From: Metaruminococcus_A sp964607135
GTDB lineage: Bacteria; Bacillota; Clostridia; Oscillospirales; Ruminococcaceae
Assembly (NCBI GenBank): GCA_964607135.1
Contig: CAZSIV010000019.1
Span: forward strand, 1-44,273
Direction: 5' to 3'
Length of the DNA: 44,273 nucleotides
Shown: in pieces, positions 23,716 through 31,191 of the stretch
Layout: each line of letters opens with the position of its first letter
Position numbering within the stretch: position 1 is the first letter of the stretch
Position numbers and translations under genes: made by a program
Notes under the pieces: generated by a model
Seen by the model: only the letters and a program-made list of their open reading frames with translations
Told to the model about the DNA's origin: nothing
Database searches by the model: none

Positions 23716-24392
23716 CGGCTCACCAGCTCCTCCATCCTTTGTTTCAGCCGCAGGAGCGCAGCGGACTCTTCGCCATCCAGCGCCTGCAGGCCCTGCATCT
23801 TTTTTTGAATCTTGAAAAATACCCGGTTCAAGTATTCCCGTTCCTCCTCTGTTTTTCCCGACAGCAGCCCGGTCTCCGCAAAAAAAGGATCGACCTCCCG
23901 GATTTCCCCGCAGTACTGCGCCGTCAAAACCGTGTAGAGAAAGCGGCCGTCCCGAACAGCCGTCTCCTCCAAAAGCCGAAACCCCAGCCGGTAAAGCCCG
24001 CGGCGGAGAACCTCCGCCTTGGTCATCGGCTGGAGCACCAGCCGCTTTTCCGGGTCGCGGAGGCGGATGTCGCTGACGATCGACAGGATCAAATCCCCGC
24101 CCATCCCGGCGACCAGAACATCGTCGATCTCTTCAAGGGGAAGCGCCGCGACTCCGTCCGAAAGGAGCGGGATGACCCGCCCTTCCAGCCGACATTCCCG
24201 GACCGTCCGGGCGGCCTGCTCCAGCGGGGCGCGATTGAGGTCGGAGGCGTAAATCATCGGGCAAATATCCTCCTGCGCCAAAAAGCAGGCGAGGTATCCA
24301 TGATCCGTCCCCACATCGGCGGCAATCACCCCCTGCCGCACCTGCCGGGCAACGGCGGCAAGCCGCGGCTTAAGCCTCAGCCGGTTCTCCAT
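23703..24392 (-). CDS. trmK: tRNA (adenine(22)-N1)-methyltransferase TrmK
   Basis: A 229-residue SAM-dependent enzyme modifying A22 in the tRNA D-loop. Motif I is VIAADVGTDHGYLACFL, followed by YASDLNRAPLEQA and LVAGMGGDLI. A C-terminal coiled coil ends the protein. It overlaps the upstream MFS gene by 23 nt and the downstream nif3 gene by 13 nt, so the three are probably co-translated. Confidence 0.92.
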   Translation of the reverse strand: MENRLRLKPRLAAVARQVRQGVIAADVGTDHGYLACFLAQEDICPMIYASDLNRAPLEQAARTVRECRLEGRVIPLLSDGVAALPLEEIDDVLVAGMGGDLILSIVSDIRLRDPEKRLVLQPMTKAEVLRRGLYRLGFRLLEETAVRDGRFLYTVLTAQYCGEIREVDPFFAETGLLSGKTEEEREYLNRVFFKIQKKMQGLQALDGEESAALLRLKQRMEELVSRWQR

Positions 24393-25659
24393 CTTCCATC
24401 CGCTCCTTTTCCTCTCGTTTCAGCAAAGTCAGCGTATGCTTGCTCAATCCCACCGTGACGAACTGGGTCAAGGTCAGCACGACGATCGCAATCACATACC
24501 CCAGCTGCACCTTGGGGAAAGCGAGCAGAATCAAAATACCCGCAGACCGTCCGAAGCCCAGCATCAGTTCACGAATCGAAAAATACTCCTCCCGCGCATT
24601 CGGCTCTGCCTTTTGCTGGACCAGCAGGAAAAAGATGCTGCTGGAGGAGTTGAGCAGGAACTGGGTGAAAAAGGCGTTGATGAACGAAAACAGAATCAGG
24701 CTGACCGGATTCAGGCTGACCGCCGGAAGAATAGAAGCGGCAAGCAGGGTAATCGTAGCCGCAAGCATCGCCTTCACGCGGTTTCTCGGCCCCACCACCC
24801 GGCCGATCACCCAGAAGGAGACGATCGTTCCCAGGCCGGTCAAAAGGGTGTTGAAGCCGGTCAGTGTCTCGCTGCTGATAACCTCGAAAAGGAGGATATT
24901 CAAAAGAAAGTTGAAGGTTCCTTCCCGAACGCCGCGCATCGCTTCCGCCATCATCCCGCAGCGCCAGCAGGAATTGTGCAGAATTTCCCGCAGCGCTTTT
25001 TTATAATAGGTGTTCGTCTCCTTCTTCCCAGCGGGATTGACATGCTTCGGCAGGCGGAGGGAAAGGAGGATGGTCGTGACCGCAACCAGAAACGCAAGGC
25101 CAAAGGCCACCATATACCCTAAAAAGCCGCCGATCCGCTCGATGACAAAGCCGGACAGCGCCGGCATGGTCAGGGTGATGATCCCATTGACAAACCCCAG
25201 AAACGCAAGGGCGACGTCCCGTTTGTCGTCAACTGTAAACGCGGAGACATAGGATGAATAGGTCAGCCAGTAAAACGCGTTTGAAGCGCCGTTCAGGATT
25301 CCCAAAATCGGCATCATCCTGTCTGCATAGTTCATGGTCAGCAGCAGGGTGGTATAGAGCGCAATAAACCCTAAAATCCCGATCCGGGTCACCAGGTTGG
25401 TGTTTCGCTTGCGCATGACCGTCACCGCAATCGGCATCATCATCCCGGTGAAAAGGTAGGTGATCATATTATACCATTTGACGATGTCCCCATCGCCTGA
25501 AACGCGCATCAGCAGCGTGGTGATGTAAACGCTGACCAGCCCTTGAAAAAGATTGAACATGCAGTGCATCGAGGCAAATTTTTTAAAATTCGCACCGAGC
25601 TGGTTCAGCCCAAGGCCTACTTCTAAAAACGCACCGAGCCTTTGAAAAAAACGTTTCAT
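24370..25659 (-). CDS. MFS transporter (paralogue 1)
   Basis: A 429-residue membrane protein with about 12 predicted hydrophobic segments. I start at the ATG encoding MKRFFQRLGAFLEVGLGLNQ by analogy with paralogue 2; a start 7 codons upstream is possible. The first cytoplasmic helix GLGLNQLGANFKKFASMHC is conserved between both paralogues, as are MRVSGDGDIVKWYNM, WRCGMMAEAMRGVREGTFNF and FWVIGRVVGPRNRVK. The Arg-rich cytosolic loops fit the major facilitator fold. Substrate unknown. It overlaps trmK and lies 124 nt after paralogue 2. Confidence 0.82.
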   Translation of the reverse strand: MKRFFQRLGAFLEVGLGLNQLGANFKKFASMHCMFNLFQGLVSVYITTLLMRVSGDGDIVKWYNMITYLFTGMMMPIAVTVMRKRNTNLVTRIGILGFIALYTTLLLTMNYADRMMPILGILNGASNAFYWLTYSSYVSAFTVDDKRDVALAFLGFVNGIITLTMPALSGFVIERIGGFLGYMVAFGLAFLVAVTTILLSLRLPKHVNPAGKKETNTYYKKALREILHNSCWRCGMMAEAMRGVREGTFNFLLNILLFEVISSETLTGFNTLLTGLGTIVSFWVIGRVVGPRNRVKAMLAATITLLAASILPAVSLNPVSLILFSFINAFFTQFLLNSSSSIFFLLVQQKAEPNAREEYFSIRELMLGFGRSAGILILLAFPKVQLGYVIAIVVLTLTQFVTVGLSKHTLTLLKREEKERMEDGEPAEA

Positions 25660-25782
25660 ATCACAAACCGCCCGTTCCATGATTTGACGGAACCTTTCCG
25701 CCCGTATTTACACTGAAGCCTTTTTCAACTTCCGGAGATAAGCTGCGTGCCGCGCTTCGGCTTTAAGCCCTGCCTCTGCGCT

Positions 25783-27066
25783 TCAAACGCCGCATCCTGC
25801 GGCGGTCTCTTCGTCCCGCCGCAGCAGTCTTGTAGAACGCCAGCTCAGCCCCACGACGACAAACTGGGACAGGGTCAGCAGAACAATCGCAATGACATAG
25901 CCGAGCTGCTCTCTCGGGAAGACAAAGAGGATCAGAACGCCGATCATCCTTCCGGCGACCAGAAAGACGTCCCTGATTGCCAGATATTCGTTCGTCATCT
26001 CAGGCTCGGATTTTCTCTGGACGATCAAGAACATAATGCTGTTGGATGGATTGATGACAAAGGTGCTGAAAAAGGCGTTTACAACCGCAAAGACCATAAT
26101 CGTCGCCGGACTGAGGCTGAACGCCGGAAACCCGCAGGCGACCAGCAAAATCACACTGCCGGCCAGCATGAACCTCACCCGATTTCCCGGCCTGATGATC
26201 CGGCCCGCCACCCAGAAGGAGACAATCGTGCCGATCGACGCGAGCAGGTTGTTGATCCCAATCAGGGTTTCGCTCTGGATCGTCTCGAACAGAAGCAGGT
26301 TCAGCAGGAAGCCAAACGTGCCGTCCCGAATCCCCCGCAGCGTTTCACAGGCCATCCCGCAGCGCCAGCAGGAATCCCTGGCGATCTCCCGCAGCGCCTT
26401 GCGAAAACAGGTTTTGGATGCCACGGACGCCCCAATCTGCTTTGGAAGGCGGAATGACAGCAGGATCGTACAGGCCGCAATGGCAAAGGACACCCCAAAA
26501 ACAACCGCATAGCCGGCAAACATTCCCGCGGCCTTCCCGATCGTCTCGATCAGGAAACCGGATAAAGCGGGCATAACCAAGATCGTGACGCCGTTGATAA
26601 AGCCCATGACGCCCTGCGCCGCATCCCGGCCGTTATCCTCTGTAAAAGCCGCTAAATAATAAGCGTAGGACTGCCAGTAAAACCCGTTTGAAACGCCGTT
26701 TAAAAGCCCGAACAACGGCATAAACTTGTCGGCGCTGCTCATGGAAAAAAGCAGTACGCTGTAGAGCAGGATAAACCCAAAGACCGCCAGCCGGCCCGCC
26801 AGATTGATCCCGCCCCGGCGCATGATCGCAACCGCCAAAACGACGCCGCACCCCTGAAACAGAAAGGTGGCGAGGTTGTACCAGATGACGATATCGCCGT
26901 TCCCGGTGACCCGCATCAGCAGCGTCGTAATGTAAGAGCTGACCATCGCCTGAAAAATGCTGTATGTACAGTGCATGGCGGCAAACTTTTTGAAATTGGC
27001 GCCGAGTTGACTCAGCCCGAGGCCTGCCTCTACGAATGTGCCGAGCTTCTGAAGAAAATGCTTCAT
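25783..27066 (-). CDS. MFS transporter (paralogue 2)
   Basis: A 427-residue protein co-linear with the next gene: the same N-terminal helix (GLGLSQLGANFKKFAAMHC), MRVTGNGDIVIWYNL, SDxxDSCWRCGMACETLRGIRDGTFGF region and FWVAGRIIRPGNRVRF. Start chosen at ATG 27066 after GAGGCGGGTAATCAT. It carries about 12 hydrophobic segments. The pair looks like an old tandem duplication. No binding-site residue gives the substrate. Confidence 0.82.
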   Translation of the reverse strand: MKHFLQKLGTFVEAGLGLSQLGANFKKFAAMHCTYSIFQAMVSSYITTLLMRVTGNGDIVIWYNLATFLFQGCGVVLAVAIMRRGGINLAGRLAVFGFILLYSVLLFSMSSADKFMPLFGLLNGVSNGFYWQSYAYYLAAFTEDNGRDAAQGVMGFINGVTILVMPALSGFLIETIGKAAGMFAGYAVVFGVSFAIAACTILLSFRLPKQIGASVASKTCFRKALREIARDSCWRCGMACETLRGIRDGTFGFLLNLLLFETIQSETLIGINNLLASIGTIVSFWVAGRIIRPGNRVRFMLAGSVILLVACGFPAFSLSPATIMVFAVVNAFFSTFVINPSNSIMFLIVQRKSEPEMTNEYLAIRDVFLVAGRMIGVLILFVFPREQLGYVIAIVLLTLSQFVVVGLSWRSTRLLRRDEETAAGCGV

Positions 27067-27112
27067 ATGATTACCCGCCTCTATACAGGGATTCAATTGT
27101 CAAAAATTCGTT

Positions 27113-27149
27113 CGATAAAATGGTGTGCGAACCAAAGGCCCGCACACCA
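27113..27149 (-). terminator. Terminator after the DUF1858 gene
   Basis: TGGTGTGCG/CGCACACCA perfect 9-bp stem followed by TTTTATC on the minus strand, 12 nt past the stop at 27162. Confidence 0.75.
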
Positions 27150-27161
27150 TACAAAAGCCGT

Positions 27162-27362
27162 TTACTTTTCCGCCAGATGCCGATTCAGTTTTTCCACCAG
27201 TTCGTCACAGTCATTGCCGTGCACCATGCACGCCTGCTCGATTGTCTCCCCCCGCGATGAAGGGCAGCCGAGGCAGTGCATCCCGATCTCGAGAAAATAT
27301 TCCGCCGTCGTGCGGTCAAAGTCTAAAACATCCCCAATGATGGAGTCTTTTGTCACCTGCAT
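27162..27362 (-). CDS. DUF1858 domain protein (hydrid-cluster-associated redox disulfide type)
   Basis: A 66-residue protein. Start at 27362 follows GGAAAGGATGTTTCAAC. It contains the DUF1858 core: TKDSIIGDVLDFDRTTAEYF, then the Cys pair in MHCLGCPSSRGETIEQACMVHG. Such proteins have a proposed redox-active disulfide next to hybrid-cluster proteins or act as ScdA-type N-terminal domains; no hybrid-cluster gene is adjacent here. Function in this organism unknown. Confidence 0.85.
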   Translation of the reverse strand: MQVTKDSIIGDVLDFDRTTAEYFLEIGMHCLGCPSSRGETIEQACMVHGNDCDELVEKLNRHLAEK

Positions 27363-27729
27363 GTTGAAACATCCTTTCCGCTCAATTTCTACTTGTATTA
27401 TATCCGCTTTGTTTTGTTTATGCAATAGGAGAATTGCTAAAATCGGACTTTCTTTTACAACCGGCTCACCCGGTGATTTCAAGCAGCTCACGGCCGGACA
27501 GCCCGGTTCAAACGCCCGGCAGTTTAAGCTCTGTCAGGCCGAGCGCAGCCGCTATACCGCCCACAGGACAAAAAAACAAACAGCCGAGAAAACCCGGCTG
27601 TTTGCCTGCCTCAATTTATCTGCCAGAAAATTAAATGCTTGAATCCACTTGTGGCACTGTGTATCACACAACCAAAACAAAATCCTTGCCTCTAACAACC
27701 GGCTGGCATCTGCTTACGCGTTCAGGAAA
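27363..27729. terminator. Intergenic with terminator of the zinc-ribbon gene (27570-27603, minus strand)
   Basis: AAACAGCCG/CGGCTGTTT (27578-27586 with 27595-27603) is followed by a T-run on the minus strand and would terminate the zinc-ribbon gene. The rest of the gap shows no coding sequence I can support; a promoter for the DUF1858 gene probably lies in the A+T-rich stretch around 27380-27430. Confidence 0.7.
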
Positions 27730-28005
27730 TTATTCCTGTCTCATCTTAGCGTAGCATTCGCTGCAGTAAACCGGGCGGTCCTCACGCGGCTGGAACGGAA
27801 CCTTCGCCTCTCCGCCACAGGAAGCGCAGACAGCGGTGAACATCTCTCTGTCCTGTCTGGAAGCATTCTTGCGCGCATCGCGGCAGGGTTTGCATCTCTG
27901 CGGCTCGTTCACGAAGCCTTTTTCGGCGTAGAATTCCTGCTCACCAGCAGTAAAAACAAATTCGGCGCCACAATCTTTGCAGGTAAGGGTTTTGTCTTGA
28001 TACAT
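27730..28005 (-). CDS. Zinc-ribbon protein with CxxC-x17-CxxC motif
   Basis: A 91-residue soluble protein with two metal-binding parts. The first is CKDCGAEFVFTAGEQEFYAEK with a second Cys pair in CKPCRD. The second is the CASCG-17 residues-CSEC pattern known from small Firmicutes zinc proteins. A start ATG is preceded by TTAGGAGAGTTTAAA. The function of this family is not defined. It follows the SigH-like gene by 64 nt on the same strand. Confidence 0.85.
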   Translation of the reverse strand: MYQDKTLTCKDCGAEFVFTAGEQEFYAEKGFVNEPQRCKPCRDARKNASRQDREMFTAVCASCGGEAKVPFQPREDRPVYCSECYAKMRQE

Positions 28006-28069
28006 TTTAAACTCTCCTAATGGAAAAAATTAGCCTGCGCTGGATTTCCCCAGCATCCGGCCATATATT

Positions 28070-28684
28070 TCAAAACGGTTCCCCGTTTTGATCCGAATTG
28101 AAAACCGGCTTGAGCTTCCTTCTCACCCGTCCCAACGCATTATAGACGGATTTTACCGAAAGCCCCAACGCTTCCGCCGCCTGAGACGGCTCATATCCCT
28201 CCAGATAGAGCAGAAACACCTTCCGCTCCGTTTCGGAAAGCTGTTCCCCAATCTCTCGAAAATACCAGTTTAAAGCTTCCTGCTCCAACACCAGCGTTTC
28301 AGGATCTGCCGAACCCCCTGCCGGACTTTGCTCCGCCCTGTCAAGGTCTACGGCTTTGGAAAGAAGCGCGTACTTATTGGTGCTGGCAAACTCAACCATT
28401 TTTTTGATCCGGTTGAGAACGCAGACCCGCGCATACGTATTAAAGCTGCAACCCCGCTCGCCGCTATAGGTTCTGACGGCGTTTAAAAAGCCGATCATCC
28501 CTTCCTGTACGAAATCGTCGTGCTCAACGCCGCCCACCATAAACCTGGCTGCAATTTTATGAATAACTCCAAGATAACGCACAATCAGAATCGCAGTAGC
28601 CTCTTCATTGCCGCCGACGCTCAGAGAGACAAGGCAGTCGTCGCTCTTACCCGACAAAACACCCGGCCGCTGAGAACCCTGCAT
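28070..28684 (-). CDS. sigH: SigH-like RNA polymerase sigma factor
   Basis: A 204-residue sigma-70 family factor, by similarity the transition-state/sporulation factor SigH. Start at 28684 follows ACGGAGTGATTCT. Region 2 reads IHKIAARFMVGGVEHDDFVQ and EGMIGFLNAVRTYSGERGCSF; NTYARVCVLNRIKKMVEFA forms the -10 recognition helix. Region 4 is LSETERKVFLLYLEGYEPSQ with AAEALGLSVKSVYNALGRVRRKL. KKMVEFA and the Asn-Lys-Tyr linker fit SigH better than SigF/G. It has its own promoter. In relatives SigH drives spoIIA, present 16 kb away. Confidence 0.85.
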   Translation of the reverse strand: MQGSQRPGVLSGKSDDCLVSLSVGGNEEATAILIVRYLGVIHKIAARFMVGGVEHDDFVQEGMIGFLNAVRTYSGERGCSFNTYARVCVLNRIKKMVEFASTNKYALLSKAVDLDRAEQSPAGGSADPETLVLEQEALNWYFREIGEQLSETERKVFLLYLEGYEPSQAAEALGLSVKSVYNALGRVRRKLKPVFNSDQNGEPF

Positions 28685-28719
28685 AGAATCACTCCGTACA
28701 TCCTTTAGCAACTAGTTCC

Positions 28720-28748
28720 ATTATACTCTCGCATTTCGGCCCCGTCAA
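28720..28748 (-). promoter_or_regulatory. Predicted sigma-A promoter of the SigH-like gene
   Basis: TTGACG and TATAAT are 17 bp apart on the minus strand, with the -10 about 36 bp from the chosen start codon. Confidence 0.8.
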
Positions 28749-28999
28749 GAGGCTTTTTCACAATCTATTAAAATTCGCATTACAGATGTTTAAAAATTTG
28801 AAAGTTCTTCTGAAATATTGTCAAATTATGAGAGTATTTCCAAAGGTATACCCAGAGTTCTGCCTTCTATCGGTATATTTCCTTCCCATCCCTCGGTTTC
28901 AGGCCTGCAAAGCAAGGATTTCAGGCGCCAAACAGAAGGTAAATCCCGCGTCGCCGATTCAGAAAGAAGATGCGTAACAATCCTATCGAAAACCGTTTT
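28749..28999. other. Intergenic, nothing supported
   Basis: Between the SigH-like gene's promoter and the end of the Xre gene I see no ribosome site, RNA motif or clear terminator. Confidence 0.4.
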
Positions 29000-29239
29000 T
29001 CAAGACATCTCCCGGATTTGATCCTCGATTTGCTTCACAAGTTCGTGCGGCAGCATGTCCAAGGCGTTCGCAATCCGCCAGATCGTTTCAAAATTCGGTT
29101 TTTTATCGCCGTTTTCAATCATCGCCAAATGGCTCCGCGCAAGCCCGGCAAATCCGCTCAAAACCTCCTGCGACAGCTTTTTTTGGTTTCTGATCCGGCG
29201 GATGACAAGACCGATCGCGGCGTTATTGAATTCTATCAT
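29000..29239 (-). CDS. Xre-family HTH regulator
   Basis: A 79-residue Cro/C1-type DNA-binding protein. Start at 29239 follows AAAGGAGTTGTCTGCG. The helix-turn-helix spans about residues 10-64: IGLVIRRIRNQKKLSQEVLS, GFAGLARSHLAMIENGDKKP, NFETIWRIANALDMLPHELV. It is divergent from a lipoprotein gene, and the shared upstream region carries repeated motifs that could be its operators. Confidence 0.88.
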   Translation of the reverse strand: MIEFNNAAIGLVIRRIRNQKKLSQEVLSGFAGLARSHLAMIENGDKKPNFETIWRIANALDMLPHELVKQIEDQIREMS

Positions 29240-29333
29240 CGCAGACAACTCCTTTGCTTTAGTGTAAGGAGAAAAATGAAAAATATAGTCTGCGATAATA
29301 GACATATTTTAAGTTTGTATGCTATAATAGACA
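29232..29333. promoter_or_regulatory. Divergent regulatory region with + strand promoter and repeated motifs
   Basis: For the + strand lipoprotein, TAGACA (29299-29304) and TATAAT (29323-29328) are 18 bp apart. ATAATAGACA occurs twice (29295-29304 and 29324-29333), overlapping the -35 and -10 elements. GTCTGCGATAAT (29289 onward) recurs inverted at the Xre start codon. Such repeats are expected for Xre operators; binding is inferred. Confidence 0.6.
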
Positions 29334-29366
29334 AAAATGTCAAATTCGAAGGGAAGCGATAAAACA

Positions 29367-30395
29367 ATGAAGAAATTCGTCGGAATCCTGCTGATCGCCA
29401 CAATCACCCTTTCCCTTTCAGGATGCTTTTCGGATCCTTCCCAAACGAAACGATCCGATTTCGCAATACAGGACGTCCGAAACTATGTCTTAAAAAATGG
29501 CTGCACAATAGAATGGGGGGAATTTCCCTCAGCGGGCCGGCCTTATAAAGGAGTGACCCGAACCGTTTCCGACCATCTCTTTTTTTCTCTCGCCGCTTCA
29601 GAAAAAGTGCCGGCTGCTTTGACGATCGACTATTATTTTACGTTGGAGAATGTTTCAACCCAGGCTTACTTCTCCCTTTCAGCAGGGAAGCAGGAATGCG
29701 AATGGAGGCTTTGCCAGATCGGCGGGAAAGGGGTCGACTGCGAAGGAACGCTCGACCCTCAAACCTATCGGATTTCGGTTAAACGCTGCAAAAACACCTC
29801 CGAGAGCGAGGCGGCAGAGCTCATAGGGCAGGCGCTGAGGCTCGCACTGCCAAACATCGACAAGCTTTTGAAAGACTGTGGATTCTCCTATACATACCTC
29901 GATTTCGGCTTTTCCAATTTGGACAGCTCACCATTTAAAGCTAATCCCCCTGCACGATACTCCCCCTTAAAAATCATCATCAGCGACGTGCGGACGAACC
30001 GCGCCGGTGATCCGGAGGTTTACCTCCAGTTCACCAACACCGGCAGCCAAACGGTCTCACAGTTTCGTTTTTACATCAAATGCTATGGAGCCAACGGAGC
30101 ACAGATTTCCGGAAAGAATCAGCAAACGTTTTACACCGGGAGCTACGACAGTCCTCTCGCGCCCGGGCAGACAACCTCTTCCCAGCTTTACTGGAGAATT
30201 TCTGGCTTCGGCAAAGCGAATGCGGTTGAAGCCGCCGTCTGCCGGTACAGGCCCGAGGGCGGCGAAATGATGGAAATCCCGGAAATCCGCCTGCGCTGGA
30301 TTGGAACGGCACAAAAACAGCTGACGCCGAATCATTCCATCCCTTATCTCTCTAAACATTCATTGATTTCATATGATATACAGAATGAAATATAG
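29367..30395 (+). CDS. Lipoprotein of unknown function
   Basis: A 342-residue exported lipoprotein. I start at ATG 29367 because MKKFVGILLIATITLSLSGC forms a clean signal peptide with lipobox LSGC (Cys20). Residues about 25-180 form a mixed alpha/beta region I do not recognise. The C-terminal third (SPLKIIISDVRTNRAGDPEV, then VYLQFTNTGSQTVSQFRFYI) looks like an Ig-like beta-sandwich domain found in other Firmicutes lipoproteins. It is divergent from the Xre gene and followed by a bidirectional terminator. Confidence 0.7.
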   Translation: MKKFVGILLIATITLSLSGCFSDPSQTKRSDFAIQDVRNYVLKNGCTIEWGEFPSAGRPYKGVTRTVSDHLFFSLAASEKVPAALTIDYYFTLENVSTQAYFSLSAGKQECEWRLCQIGGKGVDCEGTLDPQTYRISVKRCKNTSESEAAELIGQALRLALPNIDKLLKDCGFSYTYLDFGFSNLDSSPFKANPPARYSPLKIIISDVRTNRAGDPEVYLQFTNTGSQTVSQFRFYIKCYGANGAQISGKNQQTFYTGSYDSPLAPGQTTSSQLYWRISGFGKANAVEAAVCRYRPEGGEMMEIPEIRLRWIGTAQKQLTPNHSIPYLSKHSLISYDIQNEI

Positions 30396-30420
30396 GCCGA
30401 AGAGTATTCATCAAGCAAAA

Positions 30421-30461
30421 ACAAGGGATACGGATTTTCCGCATCCCTTGTTCGTTTTTTT
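30421..30461. terminator. Bidirectional terminator between lipoprotein and rubrerythrin genes
   Basis: ACAAGGGATACGGA pairs with TCCGCATCCCTTGT and is followed by TTCGTTTTTTT on the + strand, with an A-rich run giving T's on the other strand. The flanking genes are convergent. Confidence 0.85.
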
Positions 30462-30473
30462 GCATTTTACAGC

Positions 30474-31016
30474 TTATTTGAAATATCTGTTGAGCAGACC
30501 TTCAAACGCTTTGCCGTGGCGGGCTTCATCCTTCGCCATCTCGTGGACGGTGTCGTGGATGGCATCCAAACCGAGCTCTTTCGCTTTCGCAGCAAGCTCT
30601 TTTTTACCGGCGCAGGCACCATTTTCAGCGGCAACGCGGAGCTCAAGATTCTTCTTGGTGGAATCGGTTACAACTTCGCCGAGAAGCTCAGCAAACTTCG
30701 CGGCGTGCTCTGCCTCTTCATAAGCCGCTTTCTCCCAATATGTACCGATTTCCGGATAGCCTTCGCGGAACGCGACGCGAGCCATGGCAAGATACATGCC
30801 GACTTCGGTGCACTCGCCCTCGAAATTCATCTTCAGGCCGGATACGATCTCTGCATCCACGCCCTGCGCAACGCCTACGCGATGCTCGTCAGCCCAGGTG
30901 AGATCCCCTTTCTGCTCTGTAAATTTAGAAGCCGGGGCTTTACAGACCGGGCAGCTTTCCGGGGCGGATTCGCCCTCGTACACATAACCGCAGATTGAAC
31001 ATACAAATTTTTTCAT
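30474..31016 (-). CDS. Reverse rubrerythrin (rubredoxin domain first)
   Basis: A 180-residue non-haem iron protein that reduces hydrogen peroxide, typical of anaerobes. Start at 31016 lies 8 nt after AGGAGG; the ATG 2 codons earlier is too close. The rubredoxin domain is at the N-terminus (CSICGYVYEG, then CPVCKAP) and the ferritin-like diiron domain follows (MNFEGECTEVGMYLAMA, YEEAEHAAKFAELLG, EMAKDEARHGKAFEGL). This order defines reverse rubrerythrins. In clostridia they are strongly induced by oxygen; regulation here is not visible. Confidence 0.94.
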   Translation of the reverse strand: MKKFVCSICGYVYEGESAPESCPVCKAPASKFTEQKGDLTWADEHRVGVAQGVDAEIVSGLKMNFEGECTEVGMYLAMARVAFREGYPEIGTYWEKAAYEEAEHAAKFAELLGEVVTDSTKKNLELRVAAENGACAGKKELAAKAKELGLDAIHDTVHEMAKDEARHGKAFEGLLNRYFK

Positions 31017-31073
31017 TTTCATTTCCTCCTACGTCATTATTTTGAAATTGCAGCTGTTCTCATCAACGTCTAA

Positions 31074-31101
31074 ATTATACCACATTTGTATATTTTGTCA
31101 A
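31074..31101 (-). promoter_or_regulatory. Predicted promoter of the reverse rubrerythrin gene
   Basis: TTGACA and TATAAT are 16 bp apart on the minus strand, 58 bp upstream of the start codon. Confidence 0.8.
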
Positions 31102-31191
31102 GGGCTATTTCCAAAATTTTTCAGCGAAATTTTAACGTTTCTCCTCCCAATTTGCAATAGCCTATCACGCTGTCAGCAGACCTGAAATTTA

